Of a stretch of DNA of 64,000 nucleotides, positions 12,716 through 24,569 are shown in pieces (the stretch's first letter is position 1; each line of letters opens with the position of its first letter). Position numbers and translations under genes: made by a program. Source of the stretch: Carallia brachiata (lineage: Eukaryota; Streptophyta; Magnoliopsida; Malpighiales; Rhizophoraceae); contig JADCRB010000001.1 in assembly GCA_021464245.1 (NCBI GenBank), positions 5,948,152 through 6,012,151 on the forward strand, given 5' to 3'. Under the pieces are notes generated by a model. It ran no database searches and had not been told where the DNA came from. It worked only from the letters and a program-made list of their open reading frames with translations.

Positions 12716-13689
12716 CCAAATTTATATTCTTTCTAGTGAATTTGTTTGTTTCTTGACATTTGTTAATTTTTCAGATTTTATTCTCTCGATTGTTGTAACC
12801 TGACTTACTTAACAAAAGTAGGTCACACAATTATTTTTGAGAGATATGTTGACTTGCTAGCTTTATTTATTTTTTTTAAAAGAAAAATCAAAGGAAAAAA
12901 ATTATATTTTTGGAATTTTTTTTGCTTGATTTTGTACCCAAATATAACAGGATTACGATTTTGTGTAATTATAATTATATTTTTTATAATAAAAAATAGT
13001 ATATTTTTTATTATAAAAAATATTATTGTAGTTAAAAAAATTGTAATGCCATTAAATTATATTAAGGAGAAGAAATTGAGAAAAAAAAATTCCCAAAAAA
13101 TAATGGTGGCCAAAACAAAATAAAATTATTCTCTCTTTTTTTTTTTTTTTTTTGTTAATAATTGAGAAAATTTTGGTGGCCAAACATAATTTTCTCATTC
13201 TGTTCATATGTATTTTTTTTTTTACAATTATGACTATTTTTTGTGTAATCAAAATAATAAAAAATAATATAAAAAATATTATTATTTTTTATTTTACATT
13301 TATCTTTTATACATATATAAAATATACTCATAATTATACAAAGAAATTTGTATAAACGTAATAAAAAAAATTTATTTGCCAATAACCCTATTAATAATTA
13401 TGGCTCTGCAACGTGAAGCCCACGTCTGTAACATCATCGTCTGACATCATAGGAGGGCCAGCTGGCCTCCTTCTCCTCGACTGACAGGGAGGTGTTCAAC
13501 TCCAACAACCTCGACACAATAATACATTTTTCTAAATTGTTTTTGCAGTTTCATTTACATACAATCTACCCCCACATTTTGTCAACGCAAAGGCACAAAC
13601 CTGAACAGTGGCCAACTGAACTTCAACGCACTTAATTCAAGCCCTTCCCTTGCATTCCATGGCAGAAGAAGAGCCGGGAGAGAGCGGGG
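12716..13689. other. AT-rich upstream region of the MRS2-4-like gene
   Basis: From 12850 to 13380 the sequence is extremely A/T-rich and partly self-complementary. The word ggtggccaaa occurs twice, near 13104 and 13174. From about 13400 the composition becomes balanced, as expected of a promoter and 5' UTR leading to the ATG at 13690. The ORFs in this stretch are low-complexity and not believable genes. Confidence 0.5.
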
Positions 13690-16600
13690 ATGGGGAAGCG
13701 GCCTTTCCCTTGCCTCCGCAGAAGCAGCCGGAGCCGCCTGAAGACGGTACCAGTGCCGGCGTCGCCGCCACCTCCACAGTCATCAACACCACCGCATCAT
13801 TTGACTGACGCTAGCTCCAGCGGCAACAATGCTCATGGTAACAACAACAATGGGAGCAATAAGGGTTCGACTGCGGCAGGAATGGGGAAGAAGAAGGCCG
13901 GAGGGGTGGCCAGGCTGTGGATGCGGTTCGACCGGCATGGTAACTCGCAAATGGTGGAGTGGGACAAGAACACTATTTTAAAACGGGTGGCTATTCCCGC
14001 AAGAGATTTGAGGATTCTTGGCCCAGTCTTCTCCCACTCCTCCCATATTCTCGGTAATCTTTCTGCGGTGCTGACAAGGCTTTTATTTTCCTGTAAATAA
14101 GATTTTGGAGCTTGTACTTGAGTTGGGATTTTTGCATGAGACAGAATTCTGATGATGAAAGTTAGTGAGCAGGAAAAAATGTACCTTATTGCAGTTTATT
14201 TATACTCATTGGAGATTGAGAAATTCATGGGTACTTCAACTGATTTAGGGTCAAAATGTACAAGCTTGCTCCGTGTTAGTTTTTCATTCTTCTTCTAATT
14301 TTTGTTGTTTTGAAATATTGCTTTGTTGGTAGATCTTTTCTTTTATTAACATGGTCAAAAACATGATGTCAGTTTTGGTGATCCATGCCTGCATTCTATT
14401 CTGTCTCACGATAGTTTTCTTTACCTTTCTTGTTGGATTTGTGATTTCTTTGACTATAAGGAGAAAAGGGCGATTGGCTTGTGTTTTATTCTTTGCAGCG
14501 AGGGAGAAAGCTATGGTTGTGAATTTAGAGTTTATAAAGGCTTTAGTTACGGCTGAAGAAGTTCTGATTTTGGATCCTCTCCGCCAAGAGCTTCTTCCAT
14601 TTGTTGATCGGCTAAGGCAACAACTTTCTCATAAAAAGAAATCTAAAATCCAAGGGTCAGGACATGCAGATAGCCCAGAAGATGAGATGTCTGCATGTGC
14701 TACAACCAATGTACCATGGCTACCTTCAACTCAAACTAAGGGATTGCAGCGTGCGCTTCCATTTGAGTTTCAGGTTCTGGAGATTGCCCTAGAAGTTGTC
14801 TGTACATATTTGGACTCCAGTGTTGCAGACCTGGAGATAGATTCCTATTCCGCATTGGATGAACTGGCCAGGAATGTTAGTTCTGATAATCTTCAATATG
14901 TGCGTAGTTTGAAGAGCAATCTCACACGTCTGCTTATTAGTGTGCAAAAGGTACTCTTGATTGGCTTGGTTATTGCATTCCTATAGTTCAAGTACTTTCT
15001 TAATGTGTTTTTTATGCTTAATTATCAGTTTTTGATAGTTTAATTTGTCATCTTTGGGAGAAACTCAAACTTATGAACTTTGGAATGCGTAAATGTTGGG
15101 TCATGGAACATATTCGCTTGAAAAATGTTTCATCATGTTATTGCTAAGGACAAGCATTGTCATAATTGTATTGTTAATTCCATCATATAACTTGTAACAT
15201 TCAAACTAGACTTTTATTTGGCTTGTATTACCTGAAAAGAAGCGCCAACTTTGTGAAACTTTCAGTTCTTTTTTCCCTTTTCATTTGTTTCTAACTTGCA
15301 ATTGAATCAATATCCTATTTGCCATCAAATAGACGATGTTGCACACCCATGTGTCTATTGCACATGTGGTTTTGTTGGTTTGCCTCGTGTACACACAATA
15401 ATAATAATGAGCAAGCATATATGTCCTAGGTGTTTTTGTCTTAGGCAATGTCCTGGTTGAAACTACGATTGATGTTTTTGAAAAAAGACTGATAGTTTTT
15501 GAAATGCAAAAATAACAAGTGTTTTAAAAATATCAGTTTTCATTTTAAAAATATCAGTTGTAGTTTCAACCATAACATTACCCAAAACAAAAATACTTGG
15601 GACACTAACATTTTTTCAATAATAACATATACAGCAGCAGCACTATCACCACTACTTTAACAAAAATAATAACTAGCCAAGCTTTGTGCTGAATTTTTCC
15701 AGTCACTTTTTGATGGTATATATGCTGCACAAGGATGCACACCTTAATGTATAACTTGTTTTTATGTGTGGAAAAAGCATATGATTTTTTAAGCATGTGA
15801 TGCTTGATGCGGGTGTTGATGACTGACTATCTGCTGAATCAGGCGAGGGACGAAATTGAACATTTGTTAGATGACAATGAGGACATGGCAGATTTGTATT
15901 TGACGAGGAAGTGGATCCAGTTTCAGCAATCTGAGACTTTTTTGGAAGCTGCAGCTTCAAATGCCGTCATCCCTGCTGCTGCACCCTCTTTACGTCGACC
16001 GAGTTCTCATCGCAGTGCTCCGTGTGGGAGTGTGAGTTTGGTGACTGACACAGCTTTGGATGATGATGATGTGGAGGATGTGGAGATGTTGCTTGAGGCT
16101 TATTTCATTCAGCTGGATGGGATACGAACAGAATATTGTCTGTGAGTATTTGCTTCCTTGCGTAAATCATTAGCCGATTTTGATAATTGTTTATCTATTG
16201 TAGAAATTTCTGCAAATGGTGTTTTAGGAGTAGCAATGCTTGGGCAAACATCACATTTTTTCGCAATATGGTTACAACACATGAATTACTAAATCATGCA
16301 GAGAATTTCCCGCAAATTGCATTAATGGTTATATTTTAAAATTCTCTGACTTAAAACAAATTTTAAAAATAGTTAGAATGATTGGATCTTTGTGGAAGTT
16401 TGGTTCAGGGTTAATGTTAGCTCTTTTTTAGTTTTTAATGTGTAGCAAAACTAGGGGCAATCCTAACTGGCGAGGCATAGCTTTTGAGAAGGAATGGTCA
16501 ATGCTGTTTTGTTGATTGCTATATTGTTTGATTGCAACTTAAAAATCTGGCTTAAAAAAACAGTGCCTTGAAGCTTTCAGGAATTATAAGATTAACCGGT

Positions 16601-16926
16601 GTAGTCCAATTATCTTCTTAATTAACTTTGTTATTTATACTGAATTTGAAGGTTCGTGAGCATATTGATGACACGGAAGACTATGTCAAAATCCAGCTTA
16701 ACAATCAGAGAAATGAGTTCATTCAGCTGCACTTGATATTAGTTATGGGATCATTTGCGATAGCAAATGCGAATGTGATTACTGGGATGTTGAGCATGAA
16801 TATTCAGTGTACACTGTACGGTGTACAAGGAATATTTGGCCTCGTTATTGGAAGTTACATATCAGGATGTTTTTGCTTTTCCTGCTTCTTTTGGGATATG
16901 GTAGGTGGAAGAAGTTGCTTGGTTGA
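13690..16926 (+). pseudogene. MRS2-4: MRS2-4-like (MGT6-like) CorA-family magnesium transporter, broken by two frameshifts
   Basis: CorA/MRS2 proteins are pentameric Mg2+ channels with two C-terminal membrane helices and a GMN signature between them. Exons: 13690-14053, 14499-14950, 15843-16141 and 16652-16926, all GT-AG. The N-terminus (MGKRPF..., proline-rich linker, ARLWMRFD) and the cytoplasmic domain ([64 protein letters not shown]) are well conserved. Two breaks stand out. Exon 3 lacks one base just before its end (in 16121-16136), so the TCT|GTGAGT donor is out of frame. Exon 4 lacks one base between about 16840 and 16890, so the conserved GYGRWKKLLG end and TGA (16924-16926) lie in another frame. 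In addition the GMN motif reads SMN (near 16793) and its surroundings are diverged. I read it as a recent pseudogene; assembly error could explain the indels but not the lost glycine. Confidence 0.85.
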
Positions 16927-17518
16927 ACAGTCTGGTTAAGGGCCAACAATGATTGCGCTTAAGTTTCCATTAGCATATTTGTGCACGAGATATTGTATAA
17001 TGTCATTTGGCATGCGAGACTTACATAGTATTGTTTTCAATTACTGCTGTAGGTGATGAAAATTTATGTCTCAACACCTTACTGTACAATAACCATGTGA
17101 ATAACATCATATTTGAGTTATCTACTCTTGGTTTGCCCTACTTATTAATATTATTGTTATTATTATTATTCTATGTCTGAATGAGTTTTGAATGTTGGCT
17201 TGAAAAATAACTACTCCAGGATGTTCGGCCCCAAAAGAAACAGAATGGTAGTGAGAATTCCTTCAATTCCATTACAATTACCATGATAAAACCTTCTTAT
17301 TTTTTTCCCCTTTTACACTTTTTTTTGTTTTGTCTTTCTCTTTTTGGATCTATTTCAACCTTTTAGTCTCAGTGACCAAATATCATATGAATTATATTTA
17401 CATGTTCATGCTAGATTGAGTCACTACTACAAGCAATTATGTGCTCAGTATTTATTGGCTCTTATACGTTTAAGCAAGAAGCTATTACTCTGTTGATCCA
17501 TGTTCATCTTGAGAGGGA
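16927..17518. other. 3' flank of the MRS2-4-like gene
   Basis: Presumed 3' UTR and intergenic sequence, with an (att)n stretch near 17145-17170. No ORF or repeat end is seen until the copia LTR fragment. Confidence 0.5.
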
Positions 17519-17800
17519 CTGCTAAGGAATTGTGAACGTGATCAAGTCAAGACTCTACTAATCAATTAATTGTGGAGATCTGTATATTTAGATATAATCC
17601 ATTTAGGATTATATAACGTAATCAATTTTAGCAATTAATTAATATGATCCAGAATCTTAATATTATTACAATATACAATTGTTTTATGTGTAGGATTATC
17701 TTATTATAAGTATCAGAATTCATGTATTATGTAAGATACAAAGTTCAATAAGAAAGATGTAACTCTTCTAGGTTTTTGGACTTTAGATGTAGGTCGTTAC
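17519..17800 (+). repeat. copia-type LTR fragment
   Basis: The junction 'catcttgagagggac|tgctaagg' resembles the polypurine tract and LTR start common in plant copia elements. About 280 bp later the sequence ends in 'cgttaca'. A polyadenylation-like 'caataagaa' lies near 17739. No partner LTR occurs in the window, so this is a solo or truncated LTR. It directly abuts the pararetroviral copy A. Confidence 0.4.
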
Positions 17801-17811
17801 AGGGATGTCTT

Positions 17812-17823
17812 TGGTATCAGAGC
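17812..17823 (+). promoter_or_regulatory. tRNA-Met primer-binding site of pararetrovirus copy A
   Basis: A perfect 12-base match to the 3' end of plant initiator tRNA-Met (tggtatcagagc). In Caulimoviridae this site primes minus-strand DNA synthesis and is taken as genome position 1. It lies only 12 bases after the copia LTR fragment, so it could also have served that element. The homologous but degraded site in copy B supports the viral assignment. Confidence 0.75.
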
Positions 17824-20800
17824 TTAGGGAGGGCAGTAATCTATAGAAATTTGTTCTATTCTTTAATAATTAATTGTTTTATGTGTGTGTTGATCACTTT
17901 ATTCCAATTGAGGCCTTTAAGAAGATAGTAAGTTCTGAGGGATAGGGAAGTAAATCTTGTATTTTTTTTAGGTCATAATTAGAGAGTATCACATACCCAT
18001 AAAATTTAATTATTACAAATATGGATTTTAATTTCTGTAGATCAACTTCTCTTTCTAACACTTATACCTCTGAATCCTCCGATCCGAAAGGTAATAGTAG
18101 TGAGAAATAACTTATGAAAATTTTAAAACATAAATAATTGGAAAATCCCCAAAATTAAAACCAATCAAATCTGTCTAGTCCATAAACTTTCTTTTAAATC
18201 AAATCTTCATATAAAGACAAGAAAGAGACAGTCCTCTTTCTAACCTTTTGAAACCATTCAACTTTTTTTTTATAAAACTCTTCAAATCCATAAATCTAAG
18301 AACTTTAAATATATCCATATTGGTCTTATTTAAGTTGAATTCAAACTCTTGACTCGTGAAGGTCTTGACACGTGTATCCTTGCAGTCCTTAAAGACGCTA
18401 GGCATCTAGATTTTAGGATTTATTGTTAGGAACAGTTGAATCAACTCTAGACTCTGGACTAATCTCTTTTGATTGTTATTCAAACTTGACTATTTCTCTT
18501 AATGACAGAAATGCTTTAAAGAGTATGGTTTTACAATAAAAACTCATAACTATAAAATGCTTGAAGGATCAATCTCAGTTGCATTAATTTTTTGCATCCC
18601 TTATAAACTCATGACAATTGCATTTGCATCTAAAGATAAAGTTTCATTTAGTAAAAACGAAACTCTTTTGTTGCAAATAGACTATCTAAATCCAATGTTA
18701 CAATCCCAAAAACCATTAAATGGAAAGATATATCTTTACCAGAAGAATGGACCCTTAAAGGTATAGGTACACCAAAATCCCTAAACCACCTGAACCTAAT
18801 CCAAATCTTACAAAAATAACTCAATATTCTAACTGTAAGGTCAAGCTGATGTTTGATAGAATATCTATGAGTTCTAGATTTTTGATGAAATATCTACTAG
18901 TACCATTGACTTGGGTCGAGTATCCAAACTCCCTCAGTCATATATATACCTTTAGAAGTAAAACTCCCTTTTATAAAAAATAAGTATTCTATATTAGATA
19001 TACCTAGTTCCTCAATACAAAATGTAGACTATTAAAACCCTATACCACATCCAGTATACCAGTCTATAGATAACAAACCAGTAAGTCCACCTTCAAAACC
19101 AACTTTACTATCTTTTTCTGCTGTTTTTGAAAACATCATAAATGTTTAGAAAAAGAATTTAAACTTGACAAAACATTGTTACATGATGATTTCTATGCAA
19201 CTCATAAATCTAAAAAACGAAAATGGTTTTTTGCTAGCTTTCTTGATAACCAATATAAAATCCAAAAACATTATTATAATTTGGTGCTTCTACACAAAGT
19301 TTATAATTTATTTTTTGATTGGTTTGAGATACATGCAAAAGAAAGAAACCTTTATTATCCTTTTGAAAAATCTGTTAGTCTAGTTACTAATAAAAGTAAA
19401 ATCCTTGAGTGGGAAGTGGATGGTAAGATAATCCAATCCGATCATCCTCTTGTTCGGAAAATCTCTTTTTCTCATGGTAATGAATCTTCATATAAACTTT
19501 CAACAGACTGAGGATTAGAATCTAAAGAGTTCATCTCCCAAAATAACTTCACAAATGCAAATCTTCAAACCATAATAGTCAATTGACTAGAATAGAGAAA
19601 CAGATCTAAAAATTTGATTTATCTCCAGTTATAATAGACAAATCCAATACCCTTAAAAATCCAGTTTTTAAATCATTTCAATCTCATAAGATAGTCAAAA
19701 ACAAATTCAAATTCATAAATCAGAGTTCTTTAGGTTGTTAAAGAACAAATGATAAAACTTGAACCCACAATCTCCAAAGCAGTTCCTGAAACACCGGATA
19801 AACCTGCTACAACCTCAAAGATAGTTCCTGACACACCAGATAAATCCATAAACATTTTAGAACAGCAATCGAATTTGAAAATGAAACTTCCCAAGAAGAA
19901 ACTCCCCAGCTCAATGGGTTAGTTTGCAGCAAACCCCTTTACTTATAGCCAGAGCTCCAGATATTGATATTGATATTGATGCTAAACAACTTTTGACCGA
20001 AACCAAGTATAATACCACTTCTGTCTATGAATAGAACATAGATGGAATGTCTGAATACAACATTCTTCGTATTTCACATCAAATGACAATGACAGCTAAC
20101 ACTTATAAAACTAAAACTGACACCCCTGACAGGGCATATAAGAATTGCCTATTTCAACTTTTTTGGCTAGTTGGAAGGATGGTGAGATTATCATCTCACA
20201 CTATCGCAACAATTAGAAATCTTAAACTTAATTCAAATCACTGAAGATGGAACACCCATCTTAGATCTATTAGGAAATCCAGTTCAAGATGTGTAACTAC
20301 ATTAATTTTGACAATTTCCCTACATTTTATAGGTGACCCTTCACATTTGAGAGATAAAAATGCTGAACTTTTGTCAAATCTTAGATGTAAAAAGTTTAGT
20401 GATTTATGGCATTATAAAAACACTTTCCTTATTAGGCTCATACTTAGAGAGGATTCAAATCAACCATTCTAGAAAGAAAGTTCTTTGCAGGATTCATTTC
20501 GTTGGGAGAAAAAGTCCGTAATAGGATCAAAGAGTCAGTAGAAAACCCAATTCCTTATGACAGATTGACCTATGTTGAGTTTATTAGTCTTACAAGAAAG
20601 AAAGGCTAAAAATCTGCCAGTCATAAAACTCCAAAAACACCTTAAATGGGAAATGAGGTAAATTAAATAATAGCTAGGAAGCTTCTGTCCGTAATTTGAT
20701 TTCAAGTCCCTTAAACCATCAACCTCTTCCTGCAATAAAACTTATCCAAAACCTTCCAAGAAAAAATATTTTTCAAAAATAGAAACAGTCTGTGCCCAAA

Positions 20801-23800
20801 AAGATGCATATTATGATAAACCGTTTAAAAAGAAAACAAAGAAACCCTTCCGTAAATCCCAATTTAGAGGTAAGTTTAAACAAATAATCCCAACAGAATT
20901 GAAAATGTTACTTGTTATAAATGTGGTAAACAATGACACATTGCTCAATTTTGTAAACTCAATAAAAGGCTTCAAGAGCTTCAATTAGATGGAGAAATTC
21001 TTCATAAAATAGAAATACTTTTGGTTGAAATCTCAAATTCAGAATCTGATTCATTTGACTCTGATGAAGAAGCATTACAGTTAGATGAATTAATCACAAC
21101 TAGTTTAGATACTAGTTCTGATTCTGAAATCAATAAACAAATTAATGTGTTTACTAACGATCAATAATTTATTCTTGAAGTTATTAAGCATATTAATGAT
21201 TCACAAACCCATAAAAAATATCTCGAAAAACTCCAACAAACCCTTGAAAATCCACAAACATCAACAATTTTCCCAAATCCAAGAACCAGTTTAAATCCCT
21301 ATGATCTAACAGTCATATTAGAAAGACAAAGAGGAATAAACCCTCAACCCTTTCCCCTAGGATATACATACTGAAATCAAAACCATTATATTTGAATTGA
21401 AAGAACTTAAACTTAAACAATAGAAAGATTCAAAACTTTTGCAACAATTTATTGATAAAAAATTTGAAACCCCTTTTGAGAGTGAAGAAAAAGAAAATTC
21501 AGATGTTGAAAAGGATAAACTCCTTGAAGATTATCTTTTATTCTAAAAGAAACTACATCTCGTAAATATTTAATAAAAATTTCTTTTGTTTTTTTAAATG
21601 ATTTCAAATTAGATACTATTACCTTATATGATAGAGATGCAGACCTCAACTGTGTTAAAAATTATGGTACCTAAACATTTCCATAAAAAAATAAAAGCTT
21701 TTTGCAGCTAATAATTCTCGATTAGCAATTAAGGCTAAAATAGATGCCTGTGTTGTTAATTAGAATATTAGTATTTAAACCTTTTTATTTTAATAAATAT
21801 ATTCATCATACTGTTATATTGGGTACTCCATTTATCAGTTTGATAATCCCATTTTTGTATGTTATCATGGAATATCATTTAAAAAAAGGATTTTGAATAT
21901 GTTTTCCAATTTATTGAAAAACCAAAAACTAGAAACCTTAAAATTATAAAGGCTTGTTCTATTATAATAATGAGATAAAAGTTTTGATTGAATCTAAAGA
22001 AACTAGCTTTTATACTTAAAACAAGATGTTTCTTTAAAGCAAATTGAAAATCAACTTCAAACTGATTTTGTAAGAAAGAAAATTTTAGATTTACAAGATC
22101 TTTTTGAAAGAGATATATGTGTGGATTTATCAAATGTTTTTTGGAAAAGAAAACAACATATGGTAGATTTACCATATAAAAACAATTTTGACGAACATCA
22201 AATTCCCACAAAAGCTAGGCCAATCCAAATAAATGCTGAATTAGAACAGTATTGTAAATAAGAAATTTCTGATTTAGTCTCAAAAGAATTAATTTAGAAA
22301 TCTAGATCACGTTGGTCATCTGCGGCCTTCTATATCAATAAGAACTCAGAAATAGAACGGGGAACACCTAGACTTGTGATCAATTATAAACCCCTTAACA
22401 AAGCTCTTAAACGGATTAGGCATCCTATACCTAATAAAGGAGATTTGTTACGAAAATTGCATTCTACATTCATATTTTCTAAATTTGACATGAAATCTGG
22501 CTTTTGGCAAATACAAATTCATCCAAAAGACAGATACAAAATTGCATTCATTGTTCTATTTGGCCCATATGAATGGAATGTAATGCCATTTGGATTGAAA
22601 AATGCACCAAGTGAATTTCAGAGAATAATGAATGACATTTTCTCTAATTATTCGCAATTCATCATTGTTATATCGATGATGTTTTGGTCTTTTCTCATTC
22701 ATTGATCAACATTTTAAATACTTAAAAACATTTTTCTTCATTACTAAGAAAAATGGTCTTGTTGTCTCTAAACCTAAATGTCTCTCTTTTAACCCGTATT
22801 CATTTTTTAGGTTATTACAATACTCAGGGAATGATTACTCCAATAGAGCAATCTCTTAATTTTGCTTCTAAATTTTCAGATAAGATTCTTGATAAAACTC
22901 AATTTTAGCGATTTTTAGGCAATTTAAACTATGTTTAGATTTTTTCCCTAACATTAATCACATTGCCAAACCTCTACGATAGATTAAAGAAAAATCTTAT
23001 TCCATGGACTGATAAATATACTGCTATTGTCCAGATAAAGAAACAAGCTTCAGAAATTCTTGTCTCCATATTGCTGATCCCACAGCTCCTAAAATTGTTG
23101 AGACTGTGCATCTGAACTTGGTTATCAGTGGAATCCTCAAACAAATTTCGAATGCTCAGGAATGTATAGTACAATACACTTATAGACATTGAAATGATTG
23201 TCAGAAAAACTATTCTAGTATTAAAAAATAAATTCTAAGTATTGTTTTGTGCATTACAAAATTTCAAAATAATTTACTCAATCAAAAATTTTTATTTCGT
23301 ATTGATTATAAATCAGCAAAAGAAATTTTGCAAAGGATGTTCAAAACATAGCTTTAAACAAATTTTTGTAAAATGACAAGTTATACTTAGTATATTTGAT
23401 TTTGATATTAAATATATTAAGGGAGAAAACAACTTTATCCCAGACTTCTGGCTAGAGAATTTCTCCAAAACAGGTCACAGCCATCATGCCCTACAAAACA
23501 AATCCAAAGGCCCCCAAACCTTTGACAAAACCATTCAGAGTCCATTAAAACCTAAAAAGAAGAGAGCATAAGAGAGAAAAGAAGCCCAAAAAATCTTATA
23601 AATTGAACAAGTTGAAAGCCATTTTCAATTCCCATAATTGCTTACAGCCCTTTAAAACCTTTCACAGAATAAATTACAACCACTTCAATAAAGGACAAAC
23701 ACTCAGGTATGACTTCTAAACCCATTTGAAAACAACAAGAGATAGGTTCTTCTCATCAACCCCTATCTCAAAATGTTTTCGAATATCAATCTTCTCAGTC

Positions 23801-23842
23801 TGCTTCCAAAAAGACTAAATATTTTTATAAACCAAATTTCAA

Positions 23843-23851
23843 AATATCATA
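23843..23851 (+). repeat. left 9-bp target-site duplication of the MULE
   Basis: The 9-mer aatatcata precedes the left terminal inverted repeat and recurs directly after the right one (28634-28642). Nine bases is the diagnostic duplication length of Mutator-like elements. Confidence 0.9.
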
Positions 23852-23927
23852 GGGGGTATTTACCTTTTACACCGTATAAATAGGGGTATTTACACATCAC
23901 ATATCCCGTTTAAAAATTACTGAAAAC
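23852..23927 (+). repeat. MULE left terminal inverted repeat
   Basis: Begins ggggg and is about 80-85% identical to the reverse complement of 28556-28633 by eye, with small indels near the inner end. Confidence 0.88.
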
Positions 23928-24569
23928 AACCTTTGACTAACAGACGTTAGTCAAGACAAACGAAACTTATAAAATGACATACATACCCTCATATATATTT
24001 AAAAGAAGTGTCTAATTTTTTAGAAGACAACCATAATCTCTCTAATCAGCCGTCGTTCCTCCCAAAACTCTCAAACCTAAAATCCAATCCCTAATCGAAT
24101 CATTTTTTACCATCAAATTGACCGTCGAAAAGCCAGAAATCGTAACCAAAACTATATTCATGCCTTTTTATCACTCTTTTGTGTTGTTTTTACTATGATT
24201 TTGAGTCATTTGTTGTTTTATGTTTTCTGAAATTAAATTGTTGTGCTATTTTTGGACTCACCCACTTCAAAAGGCACTTTATTTCATGATTTTGTGAGTT
24301 TTAGGAGTTGTCAAAGCACTTTCTAAGACAATAAGCCATTTCGGGTGTTACTTTTTTCATTTTTTTCTGTTTTTTGTATGTTATGTTTTCTGCCACATCG
24401 AATCGTATAAATGATTATGGGCCATTTTGTCTGTTGTGTTGTTTAGTTTATGTGAATTACTTTTACTTTTTCCATGCGAAATGTTTATGGTAGGACATGA
24501 TTTTATTAGTTTATTACTTTTTTGTTTATATTTTTAATTGTTGGTTGTTTGTTTGTTTGTGGGTTGACA

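Larger units (their letters stand above)
17800..23851 (+). mobile_element. endogenous pararetrovirus copy A (petuvirus-like, Caulimoviridae), 5' part
   Basis: This is a degenerate integrated copy of a plant pararetrovirus. In order it contains a tRNA-Met primer site (17812-17823), a leader, then regions for movement protein, coat protein with CCHC knuckle, aspartic protease, reverse transcriptase and RNase H on one collinear track, as in petuviruses. The polyprotein is interrupted by many stops and frameshifts and cannot be expressed whole. The copy is split by a MULE at 23852-28633 and resumes at 28634. Without the insertion it is about 7.7 kb, near the size of petuvirus genomes. Badnavirus or caulimovirus affiliation is less likely because of the single-track order. 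Confidence 0.82.

Noticed and set aside
12854..13382. Four Ile/Lys/Phe-rich ORFs on both strands
   Set aside because: Produced by A/T-only sequence; no codon-usage or motif support.
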